Source of the DNA: Jackrogersella multiformis
Taxonomy: Eukaryota; Ascomycota; Sordariomycetes; Xylariales; Hypoxylaceae
Direction of reading: 5' to 3'
Length of the DNA stretch: 64,000 nt
NCBI GenBank assembly: GCA_902806575.1
Contig: CADCXD010000001.1
Coordinates: 4,526,001 to 4,590,000 of the forward strand
The notes beneath the pieces are model-generated. The model was not told the DNA's origin, did no database searches, and worked only from the letters and a program-made list of their open reading frames with translations. Positions within the stretch are counted from its first letter, which is position 1, and every line of letters begins with the position of its first letter. Below, in pieces: positions 35,891 to 48,244 of the stretch. The position numbers were made by a program, and so were the translations under genes.

Positions 35891-38268
35891 TCAAGCCTCG
35901 GAGCTCAAGCTCATGGCCGCGAGCTGCCCCTCCCAGCCGGAATTGGCGCCGCCCACCCGGCTAATCGGGGCCTCGATGGCGATCGGCGCCCACACGAAGG
36001 ACGCGCCGTTGACGCCGACGACGGCTATGAACTCCTGCTCGGTGTCGGCCATGCTCCCGACCTCGGGCAGCGGCTTGGTCGGGCCCGTCTCCCGCACGCT
36101 GGCGAAGGTCTGGTTGCCGCGGCCGATGATGCTCAGGTCGATCCACTTCCCCACGGGCACCGTGGAGTTCAGCCGGTAGTAGTTGCCGGAGGCGAACAGG
36201 GTGAGGTTCGGGGTGAGCATGAGCGCGGAGTCGGCGCCCGAGACGAGGGTCGCGTCCTTGCCGAGCTTGTCGATGCGCAGCTTCAGCGACAGCGTGTAGT
36301 CGCGGCCCTTGGAGGAGAGGGGCGTCTGGAGGGAGCACGAGGAGCTGATGGGGATGGTGGACTCCTTCGTCGCCGGGCAGTTGGCCGAGGCGTGGTATCC
36401 GTTGCCGGACTGGTCGAGGAGCGAGGTGCCTTTCCACGTGGCGATGGGCGTGAAGTATTGCTTGTCCGACCTGGAAATGGCCTTGTAATTGAAGATCGTC
36501 GAGCCGGTGGACGGAATCGTCCGCTCGAGGTTCTGCCCCGGTATCGATGGAAGCAGAGCCGAAAACGCCGGCGAGAACTCCGGCTCGGAGAGGTCCCCTC
36601 CCCATTGCTTGTCGGCCAATGCCGGGATTCCGTCTTTCCAGGTATAATACGCCTCGGAGTACACGGTCGCGTTCGCGCCGTAGTCGTTCCATAACGGGGC
36701 TACGGCGCCGAGGACCAGAGGATTGGATCTTTCCGGGTTGTTGGAGGCGATGTGCACGTCGAAGATGTGGGGTTGCCATATTCCACCGGTTGCTGGGTTG
36801 CCGTTGAATGTGCGCGCAACGTTCACGACCTGTGGGTAGCTTCCAGACCATTTGGCAACGGTGTAATAGGTATCGTCGGAATTCAGAACAGAGTAGTTAT
36901 TCAAGATATAGTCGTGGTACGGGTTATCCTCGAAGAACTCCCAGTGCTGTACCGAGACATTCTTATAAATATTAGTATATTCCGGCTTAGGGGGAAATGT
37001 GCCCCAAATGCGGATGGATTTTCCGGATTCTTGGTCTATGTAAGTAGCCATCTCGTTGACAAATCGATTGTACTCGTTGGGGTCAGCGGTATACTCGTCC
37101 GCGCCAATATGGACGGTCTTGGAATGGAACCAATCGAGGAAAGTGCTCCAGATAGTCTTCATCGTAGGTATTGTGTCTGGATGTGAGATGTTTAATAAAG
37201 ATAAGTCACTGCCCAGTGCTAGCTCCGGTTTCCATTGAACAATTACGAGTGCGTGCCCCGGCGCTTCAATCTCAGGGATGATGGTTACTCCTCGGGAAGC
37301 ACAAGCTGATTGGATTTCTTCAAATTGCCCCCTGGTATAAGATTCGTTCTTATATTTGTTCAAACCAGCAAGAGCCTTGGAATCAGACCATAGGCGAAAT
37401 CGAGCATATAGTTCCAAGGATCGCTCCCTTGTATATATATCCTTATTGTTGTATAGATTATCGCTTAGATGTAGCTGAAAAGTGTTCTGCTTGAAAAAGC
37501 TCATATAGGAACACATCTCAATAATGAACTATTCCGTATTTATTATCAGCCCTAGCTCATCTCATCTTTTACAGAAGCAGCCAATTATATGGCAGCCTTG
37601 ATAGATACCACGTCGTGGTAACTGGTATCTCTTGGGATGTACATACCTCTGGTGGATAATAATGCCGACCGGCGTCGAGCATCATGCCTCGAGTCTTCCA
37701 CCCAGGAGCATCTATTGCTACTCCATATGGCAGCGAGCCTTTGGAGAGAATCGCCTGCTGCAAGACGGTTCGCGTACCCCACCACACGCCCAAAGGACTG
37801 GCTCCGGATATGACGATCCCTGAAGAACTGACAGAGAGGGTGTACCCTTCAGAAGTCTGATCACCTGCTGCGTTGGTGTACTTGCTGGGATCTCCTAGAG
37901 TGAGGAATATGGCATTTGGTGAAGGTTTTCCCGCAAAGGAAACGCCAACATTGAGGCCCAGGGTGCTATGCAAGTCGCCCGCAAAGGTCTTGGCGAAATC
38001 TTGTAAACTTGGAGGAATTAATGTCTCGCCGGCTCCATCACGACTATTGGCAAATCTTGGATCTACCACCAATGTCTTAATAGACTTGATTGAGAAGGCC
38101 CCATTGCTAGATGTGGTGAAGGGAACAGTAGGTATTCCTACGATCCTTGAGGTCACGAGGACGGCTGGGAGAATGTTAGTTTCTGAAGTGGCTTGAATTA
38201 TGGCATGGTATAGACAAACCATTGAGCAGTATGATTATATACGCAAAATATGACCGAGACATTATCAT
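35891..38268 (-). CDS. Secreted GH20 beta-N-acetylhexosaminidase-like enzyme with C-terminal LamG-like domain
   Basis: Exons in transcript order are 38268-38220, 38164-37647 and 37528-35891, 734 residues. The first 49-nt exon encodes MIMSRSYFAYIIILLN and is joined through a 55-nt intron (GTTTGT donor, ACTAAC branch, CAG acceptor), creating a hydrophobic signal peptide. Without it the downstream frame has no sensible start. A GH20b-like N-terminal domain (GYTLSVSSSGIVISGASPLG) precedes the barrel (TRGMMLDAGRHYYPPE, PEIEAPGHA), with the GH20 catalytic Asp-Glu pair in HIGADEY (about 333-334). After the barrel, a concanavalin/LamG-like module (LLDQSGNGYHASANC to WIDLSIIGRG) suggests sugar binding. 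It probably releases N-acetylhexosamine or disaccharide units from chitin or glycans outside the cell. The exact substrate (GlcNAc, GalNAc or lacto-N-biose) cannot be read from sequence. Confidence 0.85.
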
Positions 38269-39252
38269 GTTAGTTAAAGAGTGCCAGCGGCTATGCCTTG
38301 AAGAAGGTATATTGAGACTTGACAAGCATAGTACCAAGGGAACAAGAGGAGTTATATCTCCATGTCCTCACGTAGTAATGACAGGCCTGTCATTATATAG
38401 CTACATAGGTACCTGGTGAGTATCTAATATCACGAACTACAGCATGATATGCAAGTAGATCTGGGCTCCCCGGCCCTCGCCATCTTAGAAGATAGACGAA
38501 TCATTTTACCATGAAGCTATTAAAGCTACCCCGACAGAACGGTCGCTTGGGGATGGTCATGTAACCTTAGGGCGGGGCTGATAAGACGTGTGAAAAAACG
38601 GTGACGTTGAAATCTTGAACTTGTTTATTATCAATTTGGTGCGTAGGTAAGGTAGCAATGGAACGTCTCTCTATTGCCCAAATTCGGTTCGTCTCGAGTT
38701 GAGATATCTTCAAGGATGTGAATAGCGTCAATAGCGTAAATAGCGTAAGTACCTCGCAGCCTAGGTCTAGGTAGGTTAAATAGCACAGGTACCCGGTGAA
38801 TTCCCACCAATCAGATCAATATCGGATTTCTCCAATAACCCTCGGAACCTTGGAAGCCACATGTAACACATGTACTACGTACTATGCAACGTTTTAGAGG
38901 CTAGAATTCGTGGCGCTTGTGCCCTAAATATCACGATCACGGTCACGATAAGATAAGCCTAACGAAGATATCTTTAATTTTTAAGTTTTTTTTAAAAAAA
39001 AGTTAATAGATTCTACTAGTGTACCTAGGTAGGGTAGGACCAGGTAGGTACCCACCTATGTACTGGGTGGGGTCAGACTCATCAAGATTCCGTCCCACCT
39101 TCAACATTCTTGGTTTTACAAACGCTCGGAATTCTACGAGGAATACGAACATATCTAAAGATATACACTCTTAATTATTCAGCCAACTATATTCTTAGCA
39201 GAATAAACCCCCACCTCTAAACGACGCTACCACAAGTCAAGATTCGCTCACG
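38269..39252. other. Divergent GH20/RIO1 promoter region
   Basis: This 1-kb AT-rich region serves both genes. It has a GTCAATAGCGTAAATAGCGTAA-type tandem near 38727-38750, an A/T homopolymer stretch at about 38975-39005 and a TACCTAGGTAGGGTAGG cluster at 39021-39060. No gene is visible. Confidence 0.6.
39021..39060. repeat. TACCTAGGTA motif cluster upstream of RIO1
   Basis: GTACCTAGGTAGGGTAGG followed by CAGGTAGGTACCCACC, about 200 nt before the RIO1 ATG. Confidence 0.65.
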
Positions 39253-40951
39253 ATGGAGGCCGATGCGTCTACAGCAGCACCCGTGCAACCCCCACCTCAA
39301 GTATCGAACAACGACGATGACCATGATGCTTCAGACGTATACCAACATGATGATAGCGACTTAGACTCTGTCTTCGATGACGATGATTATGACGATACAG
39401 CCGATGGCCTTGACCCGAATGGGGAGCCTGACATATCAAGAAACTACAATAGGCAACGGCCTCTACACTCCAACCAACAAAAACCCACTGCCAACACCTT
39501 GGCCAGTGTCGATGATCAGATCGCCGCTCTCTCAAAACACGCAGCTAATATTCGACTCGACGATGTCAAGGAAGGTCAGGATCGCGAGAAGGATAAGGCA
39601 GACAGGGCCACAAGCGAACAGGTCCTCGATCAGAGAACCCGTATGATCCTGTACCAGATGATCAATCGTGGTGTAGTCAGTGAGATACATGGCGCAATCA
39701 GCACAGGAAAGGAGGCCAATGTGTACGGTGCTGTCGCCTATCCCGATGTTCACGGACCACCCATTCAGCGAGCCGTCAAGGTCTATAAAACGGCTATATT
39801 GAGCTTCAAGGACAGAGAGAGATATATCACTGGCGAGCACCGATTCAAATCTGGCGCCGACAAAGGGAACAACCGAAAGATGGTCAAGCTATGGGCAGAG
39901 AAGGAATTTCGCAATTTGAGAAGAATTCACTCTGCCGCTATTCCTTGTCCTGAACCCATACAGCTCAAGCTTCACGTCCTTGTCATGGGTTTCCTCGGGG
40001 ATAAGAAAGGATACGCCTATCCACGATTACGCGACGCCACCATCGCGGATGACGACACCGACCAGCTGTGGATGCAGCTCTATATTCAACTTTTGGGTAT
40101 CATGCGACGGCTGTACCAGGTATGCAAGCTGGTACACGCAGATCTGAGCGAGTACAATATTCTATACAACGAAAGACAACTTTACGTTATCGATGTGTCG
40201 CAAAGTGTCGAACATGACCATCCTCGGTCGCTCGAGTTTCTTCGGATGGATATTAAGAATACGGGCGACTTCTTTCGTAGGAAAGGGGTTGATACGTTGC
40301 CCGATCGAACGATCTTCGACTTTATCACAAACTCCGAGGGCACAGTAGAGGAGCCTGGTCTGTCAGAAGCAATCGAAAATCTGTATACGTCAAGGCTATC
40401 ATCCACCAATGACGACACAACGGCAGCCGAGCGCGAGGTTGACAACGAGGTCTTTCGAAATCAATATATCCCCCAAACCCTTGAGCAAGTCTACGACATC
40501 GAAAAGGATGCTGAAGCAATTGGAGAGGGTGAGGGAGCCAAGCTCGTTTATCGGAATCTCCTTGCAGATCAGGTAGTATCGAAACAGGCTGTAGAAGACC
40601 TGAACTCAGGGGAAGAGTCAGGTGATGGAGCAGCTCTCGGTAGTGATAGTGAAAGTGAGGACGACGAAAGTAAATTCGCGAAGGGAACTCCTCGGGGCAA
40701 ACGATTCCAAGATAAAGACGAGAAAAAGGTAAGTCATACTTCAGCACGAGGTAGCCTACAGCCGTACACCCACATCCCCTTACAATATGCGTCACTGTAT
40801 CTTATCTTCTTAGTTCAGAACTGTAAGCGCTAACGAAATATAGGAACGCAAGCATGCTGTCAAAGAAGCAAAAGCCGAGAAGAGGAAAGAAAAGATGCCG
40901 AAGCATCTTAAGAAACGCCTCGTAGCTACAACATCCAGAAAACATAGGTAG
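39253..40951 (+). CDS. rio1: RIO1-type atypical protein kinase
   Basis: Two exons, 39253-40728 and 40844-40951, give 527 residues. The 115-nt intron has a GTAAGT donor and a GCTAAC branch. The N-terminus is acidic (Asp runs, residues 20-50). The RIO domain shows the flexible P-loop STGKEANV (150-157), catalytic Lys in AVKVYK (about 176), HADLSEYN (295-302, catalytic Asp 297) and metal-binding VIDVSQ (Asp 314). The second exon supplies a short basic tail (KEKMPKHLKKRL), like the nuclear-signal tail of RIO1. RIO1 acts in final 40S maturation (18S processing, release of trans-acting factors) and in cell-cycle control; this role is inferred. Confidence 0.94.
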
Positions 40952-41880
40952 ACTTTGGGCTGAATGAAAAAAAATATCTTCCTACTTCTCGTGTTCATGT
41001 CCCGATAGCACGAAATCATCAAACTCCATATATCTCAGCATCACAAGCCATTTAGTCCAACTCTGACTCGAAAGCAAAGGTCTCACTGGAGTAAACCCAA
41101 ATGTGAGTCTATTTCATTTATTACCTTTCGAAAATCGTTGGCAATCAAGTGATGAAACCCTAAACCGTATGGCTTGGGCCAAGTCACAGTGTTTTAACCG
41201 AGTTCTGGTAATAACCGTGGCTTGGCTCTTGCTACAATGCGTCCTGAGCCGCTCTCTAACGGGCTACATGCGGATCAAAGAGAGCCCTGATGATTGTCAT
41301 GATGATTTATATTGTGTTGGTATACGTTCAGTAAACGCCCGGAACCCTATCCCGTATCCTCTAGTAACCTATCTCTAAGTGGAAAGTGTAGTTAGGATGA
41401 AAGACATTGTAGTTCAATGCCCCCTGGCTTTACTTGATCTAACTTAGTGAACTAGGAAGAACTCATTGCACTAAGATTAGGTACGAAACCCTTCATGATA
41501 TTATATGGCTCTCAATTGAATATATATATAATACAAATGAATTCTAGTTCTAACTACCCAATACTATCTAGATGATCAGCCTTCCGCTCTTTCTTGGTAT
41601 AAGCTTTGGATATGGATATTGTTGTGCTTTTCTTATAACCATGGTAAATGATACGTACCCTCTACAATTAATGCTCCGCCGACAAATGATAGATGCTGTA
41701 GTAGTGGTATATACCGATAAAAGAAAACCCATGCTCCTCCGTCTGCCTACCTAGGTACCTAACTCAGGGGTTTCGCCCTGGTTGTTTCCATCCTCCTTTT
41801 TCTTTTTTCTGCTAATTCAGCCCGCCGCCCTACGCTCTGCGATATCCGGTTCATACTTCGTGACACATCATCGGCAATGC
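40952..41880. other. Convergent RIO1/NLR intergenic region
   Basis: This is 0.93 kb of AT-rich sequence between two stop codons. A TACCTAGGTACC motif lies near 41750. The 91- and 60-codon frames at 41103 and 41572 are not gene-like. Gene spacing widens from here to about 53 kb. Confidence 0.55.
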
Positions 41881-44800
41881 TCATCTGGCAATGCCAACGC
41901 TCCCTCTCCTGCCCATTAGCGTCTCCATCTCGATCAACTCGAAGGCATATTCGGGCTCTCCCTCGAGCGTCTCGCGTATTAGGTCGATAGCCGTTACCGT
42001 CGTCGTCGACTGGTTTTCGCCCGTTCCAGTTGATACCTGGATTTCGCAGTTCGGGTCCGCGCCGTGCTGTAGAAGAGACTTGACAGCGGCAACCCACCTC
42101 TCTCGGTTGTCCATGAGTCTCGTGCTCGACGACGTTTCCAACAAGTGCGTCATCGTCACGCTGCCCCTCGAGAAGTAGTGCCGTCCCGCCTTCAGCGCCC
42201 TAACCCACATCCTCTCGTCCTCCTTCGGACTAGCTCCGGCGTCGAATAGGACATCCAATATGCGGGAGTCCGGCATGTCGTGGTGGAAATCCAAATACTC
42301 ACCGCTAAGACCCGCGCAGGCGCTAAAGCCGTCTGCCTTCGGGCTAACGACGTAAGGGAAAAGCTCCTGGGCCTTCTTCTTCCTTGCTTCTGGGCTCATC
42401 CGGTTCAGTTTCGTGGCCGTGTAGCGGATTAGGTTAGCTTGGACGGCGAGCGAGAGAAAATCCTTTCGCTTGGGCGGCTTGCCGGCGTCCATCGGTTCGT
42501 AGCTCGTCCAGTGCTTCCGGCATAGACTGGGCAGCCTGCTCTCGTACCAGTCGGGGTCCTCGTGGAGCGGCTTGTGATGCTGCAGCGCCGCAACCCAAAT
42601 CTTTTGGCACGTAATGTCCATCTCATCTAATAGTTCACAGTACTTCTGCACGTCGGCAACATCCTTGTCAACCCTCTCGGCATATCGCATCGCGTTAGCG
42701 ACCAGAAGCCAAGCACCAGGCCGAAATCGCCAGCTCGGCCATGCTAGGATCGGAGGCCGGAACACGTCAAAGGCCTTGAGGTGCCTCACACATCCACTAA
42801 GTAGCTTAAAGGAGTACTCTACGTCCTCGACTGGTCTGCAACCTGGAAGCCTGTACCAAATGTCTGTACGACGCGCCCACTCCTTGGCAGTCTGATGTGA
42901 AAAGACTACTCGCTGCCCCGTCTCGATGGTGTTGGGGTTGTTAGACGGTCCTGTCTCGGCAACAAGAAGGCCGACGCAGCAGGTTTGCAGGCGGCGCGCG
43001 GTCGCCTCGGTCAGCTGCTGAATAGAGGCATCGTCTTGAGGATGCACATTGTCATGGGCAACTCTTAGCTCTCCCGTTGCAGGGTCCTGATAGCCCTCCT
43101 CGGCAAACGAGAGTGTGATCAAGCTAGGCGGCTGATGCGCGCTGAGCACTAGGTGGAAGATCCTAGATGCAGCCAGCTGTTGTTCGGGACTCAGATTTTC
43201 CAACATGCGCATATAGAGGCCGTCGGTTCCCCCGAGGTGCGTCGGTAAGGAATTCAGCATGACCCTTAACGTGCGCAGGCTGCAACCGACCACCATATCC
43301 ACGGCTAACCTGGCCCAGAGGATATCGCCGTGGCTCTTCTGCGCCAACTCCCTACACAGGTTCTTGGTATCCGGCAAGCCTGGGGCCTCGTCTTCGAGTC
43401 GGCCCGCCACGTACTGCGTAATGGACCGCTCGCTGTGCTCTTGGAGTTTGATCCTCGGATAATTGGCAAAGGCCTCTTCGAATATGGGAAGCTCGCGGGA
43501 TGTCACGACGAACTTGATATTGTCCTTGCTTCCCATACTGTTGATGAGCTTCGATATTTCCAGGTGCGAATCCGCAGCCCATTTGCTCAGGCCCCAAGCT
43601 TCGTCCCCCTCGCCCTGGTCGTAGACGATATCCAGCTCCTTTGCATCGTAGTGGTCCTTTCGTTCCATGATGCGATACTCGTCGATTCCGTCCATGAAGA
43701 CGAACAGGCGCAGCGTGGCAGACATATGAGCGAAGATGGAGTAGAAGCCTTGGTTGAGATTGTTGATGTTCGTGAATAGGATAGGGGGCGGCCAGTCGCC
43801 TTCAAAGAAGCTGGGGAATGCGACTCTGATGAGGTCTCGCCTCACGGATAAGATCTGGTACAGAACGCTGCGCAGGAAGCCCTCGTAGGACTTTTGGATT
43901 TTGTTGCCGCCTTCGAACATGAAGAAGCAGGCTATGAGTAAGTCTCCCTCGCTTGCCCATCCATCTAAGAGTTGTTGCTTCACTCTCTCGTTTCGCGCAA
44001 TGTATTTCATGAGCGTGGACTTGCCAGTTCCAGCGTTGCCGCTGATCCACTAAGATTGTCAAAATTAACAATTATTCCAACAGTTGCTTTGCGATAAATC
44101 CCGGCAATACTCATCGGAGTCTGAGTGCAGTTGCTAGTCACACATGCAGATTGCTCAATTCCGAGCGAATATTAGGAGAAAATAAAGAATTGGAAGACGC
44201 TTACCAGGACGGGATCCTTCGATTTAAGATGTTTAGGCAAGACGGAGAGAGTAGGCGATAGAATCCAATCGCACGTTTGGCCATAGGCCGGGTCTATCCG
44301 AGATTCACGTTCGTTCATAGTGTCGAAGTAAATGGAATTCAGAATTTCTAAAGTCTCAAGTATTAGCGACGGATCGAATCACAGACGGAAGATAGGGGTA
44401 TCGAGGTCATGTACCTTGGTTTCGGGGCTCCCTTGCCTCGACCTCTGCAGGCGATGGACCGGACGAGGCTTTGGTGATCCACGAAAGCATCTGAGAGTAG
44501 CCCGGGTCGTCTCTACTCTTGAACCTGGCGAGGTCCAGATGGTTCGCTATCATGTCGTACCTGGTCACGTTGAAGCCTTCGTACGCTGCCGAGTCTCTTG
44601 GAACCATCATCTGCATTGTCCCTTTGCCTAGCTCCATCCCATCGATATCTCTTAAAAGCTCGGCGGAGATCGCTAACGTCGAGGGTAGCCTCTCCCTGAC
44701 ACACACAACCCTGATATCTCGTGATATCATCGAAAATGTCGCATGGAGGTTCTCGAAAGCTACGTCGCTCTCCTTGAACGATCGTATGAGTTGCGGGTTC

Positions 44801-45579
44801 GGCATGGCTGACGATAGGAGCGCGGTCGCAGCTATGCATTCGCCCAACGAACGCTTCCCGCTCCTGATGTGAGGTGTGCCCAAGAACACGCACCCGATCG
44901 TCCGCGGGTAAACGTTACCCAGCTCGATGTGTGCGCCGTATATTCGGGACATGGCCGCCGTGACCAGGGCTTCTTTGATTACCAGACCCCCTATGCCGTG
45001 GCCTATAAAAACGATGGGCCGCATTATTCCACTACGGATTTTGGCGACATCGGCTAGCAGACTCTCAGCTTGATCGGCGAACGTGCCGCTGGCACTCAAG
45101 ACACCGCTCCATCCCCACGCGATGATTCTGATACCTGGGATATCCAACCCGAGCAGATCGCGGGGATAGCAAACCCCCGCCTTCGTCCACGTACCGGATC
45201 GCGAGCCGAATAGTCCGTGGACGAAGACTATGTCGACGCCCTCCTCGTCATGTTGGACTCCGTCGAAGAGTACAAGAGGTCCTCGTCCGTCTGCCCGCAC
45301 CAGGACCTTTTCTCTATCCCGGGAGTCTAGTGTCGAGCTACTAGATCGGCCAACGCGGTCTAGGCGTAGGGAAGATGCCGACGACGACGGCTCCCGCGAT
45401 CCACGAGCGGCGCGAGCTATTCTAGCCAACGCCTCTTTGATCCTGTTCATTGTTCGGTAGCGTTCTCCCCCTCTCCCAACATTGTCAAGAGAGGATGTCC
45501 GGCGTGAGGCGAGTGGTGAGGAAGAAAAAACTTTAGAATTTCTAAAATTTGGCGGTTTGAAACGCGAATCTTTACCCAT
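41881..45579 (-). CDS. Fungal NLR: SesB-like alpha/beta-hydrolase domain, NACHT NTPase, ankyrin-like tail
   Basis: Exons in transcript order are 45579-44415, 44347-44205 and 44049-41881, 1158 residues; all three joins keep frame. After a Ser/Arg-rich leader, residues about 115-350 form an alpha/beta-hydrolase fold of the SesB/DUF676 kind (VDIVFVHGLFGS, FLGTPH, C-terminal NHLDLARF His about 347). The nucleophile elbow reads G-H-G-I-G (193-197), with Gly where the family has Ser. A linker typical of fungal NLRs (YGQTCDWIL) leads to NACHT: Walker A GNAGTGKST (440-448) and Walker B LFVFMDGIDE (551-560). The C-terminal third has no clear TPR or WD40 repeats but carries two ankyrin-like turns (DAGASP near 1040, HGADPN near 1100). 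Such proteins act in non-self recognition and programmed cell death. The ligand is unknown. Confidence 0.87.
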
Positions 45580-47345
45580 GAGCGATAGCTAGGATTATCG
45601 ACAGCGACCCGTGCCGAGTCGTATGGGAGAGCCGTTTAAACCTGCTAACGGAAGATAGCCGTTGGAGCCGTCGACTAATAACCTGCCTGGTTGAGCGTGG
45701 CCATGCAAATGGCAAGGAGTCCTATGCCGGGATTCGTGGCTCTGCGGAGCTGCCAAAGTCATCCCGACACCACAAGTTCCCATACCCCTGCGTCCTGTCA
45801 AGCCCTGCCTCCTCGACACACTGTCCTTGGCGCGCACATGCTCATCCACATACAGATTCGAGCTGTCAGAACAGACGAACACGCATTAACAATAAACTGC
45901 ATGTCATCATCTACCCGTCGTATGTTATTTGCTCCCGCACCCAAAGACATGGAATTATGAAGATCGCCGGCTTAGCTCCCTTTCATGACCGAAGCGTTTA
46001 TACAACCTATGTACATACATCATACGTAACGTGCGGGATCGGGATATAACCGCTCCCCCCCTTTTTTCTGTTTTCTAGCGCCCGTCTGGCCAGAACACTC
46101 TCCAGGTGGGTACTCGTACTCGTTAGTACATAAATACCTACCCACGCGTCAACGATCATTCCTAATGGGTATTTATGTGGGATAATTATGTGGCGGACTC
46201 AGGCTTACGAAATCAACATGTTAATTTCCAATGTATCCAAAAACAGGGGTATACATGCTGTCTACGCGCGACAGCCCGTATACACCCATGTACCTAATTC
46301 CCTCGAAATACACGTAAAATTGCTTGGTCACATCGGAATATTCCCCCTAGGAAATTCTGTAAGTTATAATCACTAGTCACCTGACCGCCCTACGACGACG
46401 TTCCGCATTTGTTTGCTAGATACCCAGATTGTATCTGACATGAGCTAGATAAATAGCTCCCATAATCTTAATATGAAGTCGTGGGGCGTTATACCCCCAC
46501 CCTAAACATCTCAGAGCGGGTGGAAGAGAAACCCCAGAAGAATTGAAGAATAAGATGAATAAATATGGGTATAATGTCACAGTTCATACACAGTGTTTAT
46601 ACTGTATATAGGCTCCTCCGTTCTGCTATCACAGAGTGGACCTCGAGATTGGTTTGCCCCTGTCGAAGGCCCGATTATTATAAAACTTTTCTCCATGGGC
46701 AACGGTTTGCGATACATCCTGGACAATACGATAATACTACGCTGCATATAACAACTTACAAGACCCAGGAGAAGAACTGGGGGAAATCGGAAATCGGGGG
46801 GGAATCTCACCACGGGCTCGTAAGCTTATGGTTATGTGATCCTATTAAGCGAGACCGCCTCACTAAATGGTGGTCGATATAGATCTTCCAACAGCTCTAT
46901 GAGCAAGGTGTTGAGCTCGACCAATGAGAGACTACCCAGCGACTTCTAACTAGCAAACAACCCATTAGCTCTGCTACCTCTGCAGCTTTGTTGCATTTAT
47001 TGGCATTATTACCTCTGTTGCCATCATTACCTTTATTGCTTAAGATTTGTTACGTTAATACCCATATTACCTATATTACGTCGATGACATATTCCCTACC
47101 GTACGATAGATCAGTACATATGTACGTGCGTAACACATGGTATGTTAGATGTACGCAGTACTAGTATGTTAGCCATACATTAGTCGACCAGTTTGACGCA
47201 AAATTCGGTTTGGCATTTCCTACGATATTATCATTTCCGTCTGGACGACGACCTAGCGGGACTTGGAGCTTGGCGTGCAATTACTTATAATAGCAAAAGA
47301 ACAATGAAGTGGAGGTTCTCGTGGGCTTCTATTCTCAGACCAACT

Positions 47346-47389
47346 GAGATAGGTAAGCGGTTGATAATCGAATTTTGGTTACCTATCTC
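47346..47389. repeat. 11-bp inverted repeat with 22-nt loop
   Basis: GAGATAGGTAA at 47346-47356 is the exact reverse complement of TTACCTATCTC at 47379-47389. The arms contain the TAGGTA word of the window-wide motif. Confidence 0.6.
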
Positions 47390-47491
47390 CTATAGAGTTA
47401 GTATAGCCGCCGGACCCGTTATATACCTTCGGCCGGGACCAGCTAGTACACGCCCAAAACTGACCTAGGTGTGATCTACACCTACGACATA

Positions 47492-47722
47492 CTACGACAT
47501 ATCGTGAGGTGTAGTGTGAGGACTGTGGACACTAACCCAATTTACATTAATGCTACCTACAGCGCCGCAAATCATGGAACCCTTTGAGTTACTTTGTAGA
47601 TACCTATACATATCGAGACTGGCTGGAATACTACTTCCGTACGAGTCCCGTCCATACACTACACTATTTCCTGCAACCAGCCAAGCGAGTAGTGTAGCAA
47701 CAATAAATTTACGGTGACCCAT
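47492..47722 (-). CDS. Possible small secreted protein (weak candidate)
   Basis: A 76-codon frame begins MGHRKFIVATLLAWLVAG, which looks like a good signal peptide with likely cleavage after about residue 24 (VVYG/RDS). The remaining 52 residues contain a single Cys, no repeats and no family resemblance. The frame stands alone in gene-poor DNA beside the terpene synthase. Chance frames of this size are common, so I include it only because of the signal-like start. Confidence 0.2.
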   Translation of the reverse strand: MGHRKFIVATLLAWLVAGNSVVYGRDSYGSSIPASLDMYRYLQSNSKGSMICGAVGSINVNWVSVHSPHTTPHDMS

Positions 47723-48244
47723 GGGATGCTAACAAACTCGGAAACTAGCTCTCCCAACTGCCTGGTTCCAAAGGATCCTCTAGGGTTCCCTTTCTTAATG
47801 CAGCCAGCCCTTCCATAACCATACCTTATTGACTAAACCTCTTCGATTTATTAAGCCCCAGGGCTGGGTTATACCTAGGCAGTCTTGCCCTTTCTGGCCA
47901 TCACTCTGCATATGTGGTACTCAAAGGTAAGCTTTCGCTGCTCAGAATCGCAAGATTGGCAGTCTGTTTGTTGGCTTAGTAAACCAACAGCATTCGTCTC
48001 TGACGTCCGGTCATCGCTACCGCTGCTCAGTCCCTTGGCCAACTTTCCCGGATAACATATACATATGAGTTTCAACTAAGAGGGGGGGGTACCCGTCTGT
48101 CACTCGTTTATAGAAAAGGAGGATCCCGAGATGCTTGGGGTTTATTTTCTTGTCTATCATTCATAACCATTTACTTCACTTCTCTCTTGGGGCTACTTCA
48201 AACCACTAAGTCTTCTAAACGCACTGTTTGCAAAATCAGTAAAG

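Larger units (their letters stand above)
45580..48244. other. Gene-poor divergent region between NLR and terpene synthase
   Basis: This is 2.7 kb with no confident gene. A decayed repeat of ATTACCT/TTGC words lies at about 46990-47085. A 2 x 11-bp inverted repeat lies at 47346-47389. TAGGTGTGATCTACACCTA forms a near-palindrome at about 47466-47485. A weak candidate for a small secreted protein lies at 47492-47722 (listed separately). Confidence 0.55.

Noticed and set aside
35961..36851. 296-codon second frame inside the GH20 gene
   Set aside because: Arg/Pro/His-rich product typical of a GC-rich shadow frame. The GH20 frame carries the conserved domains.
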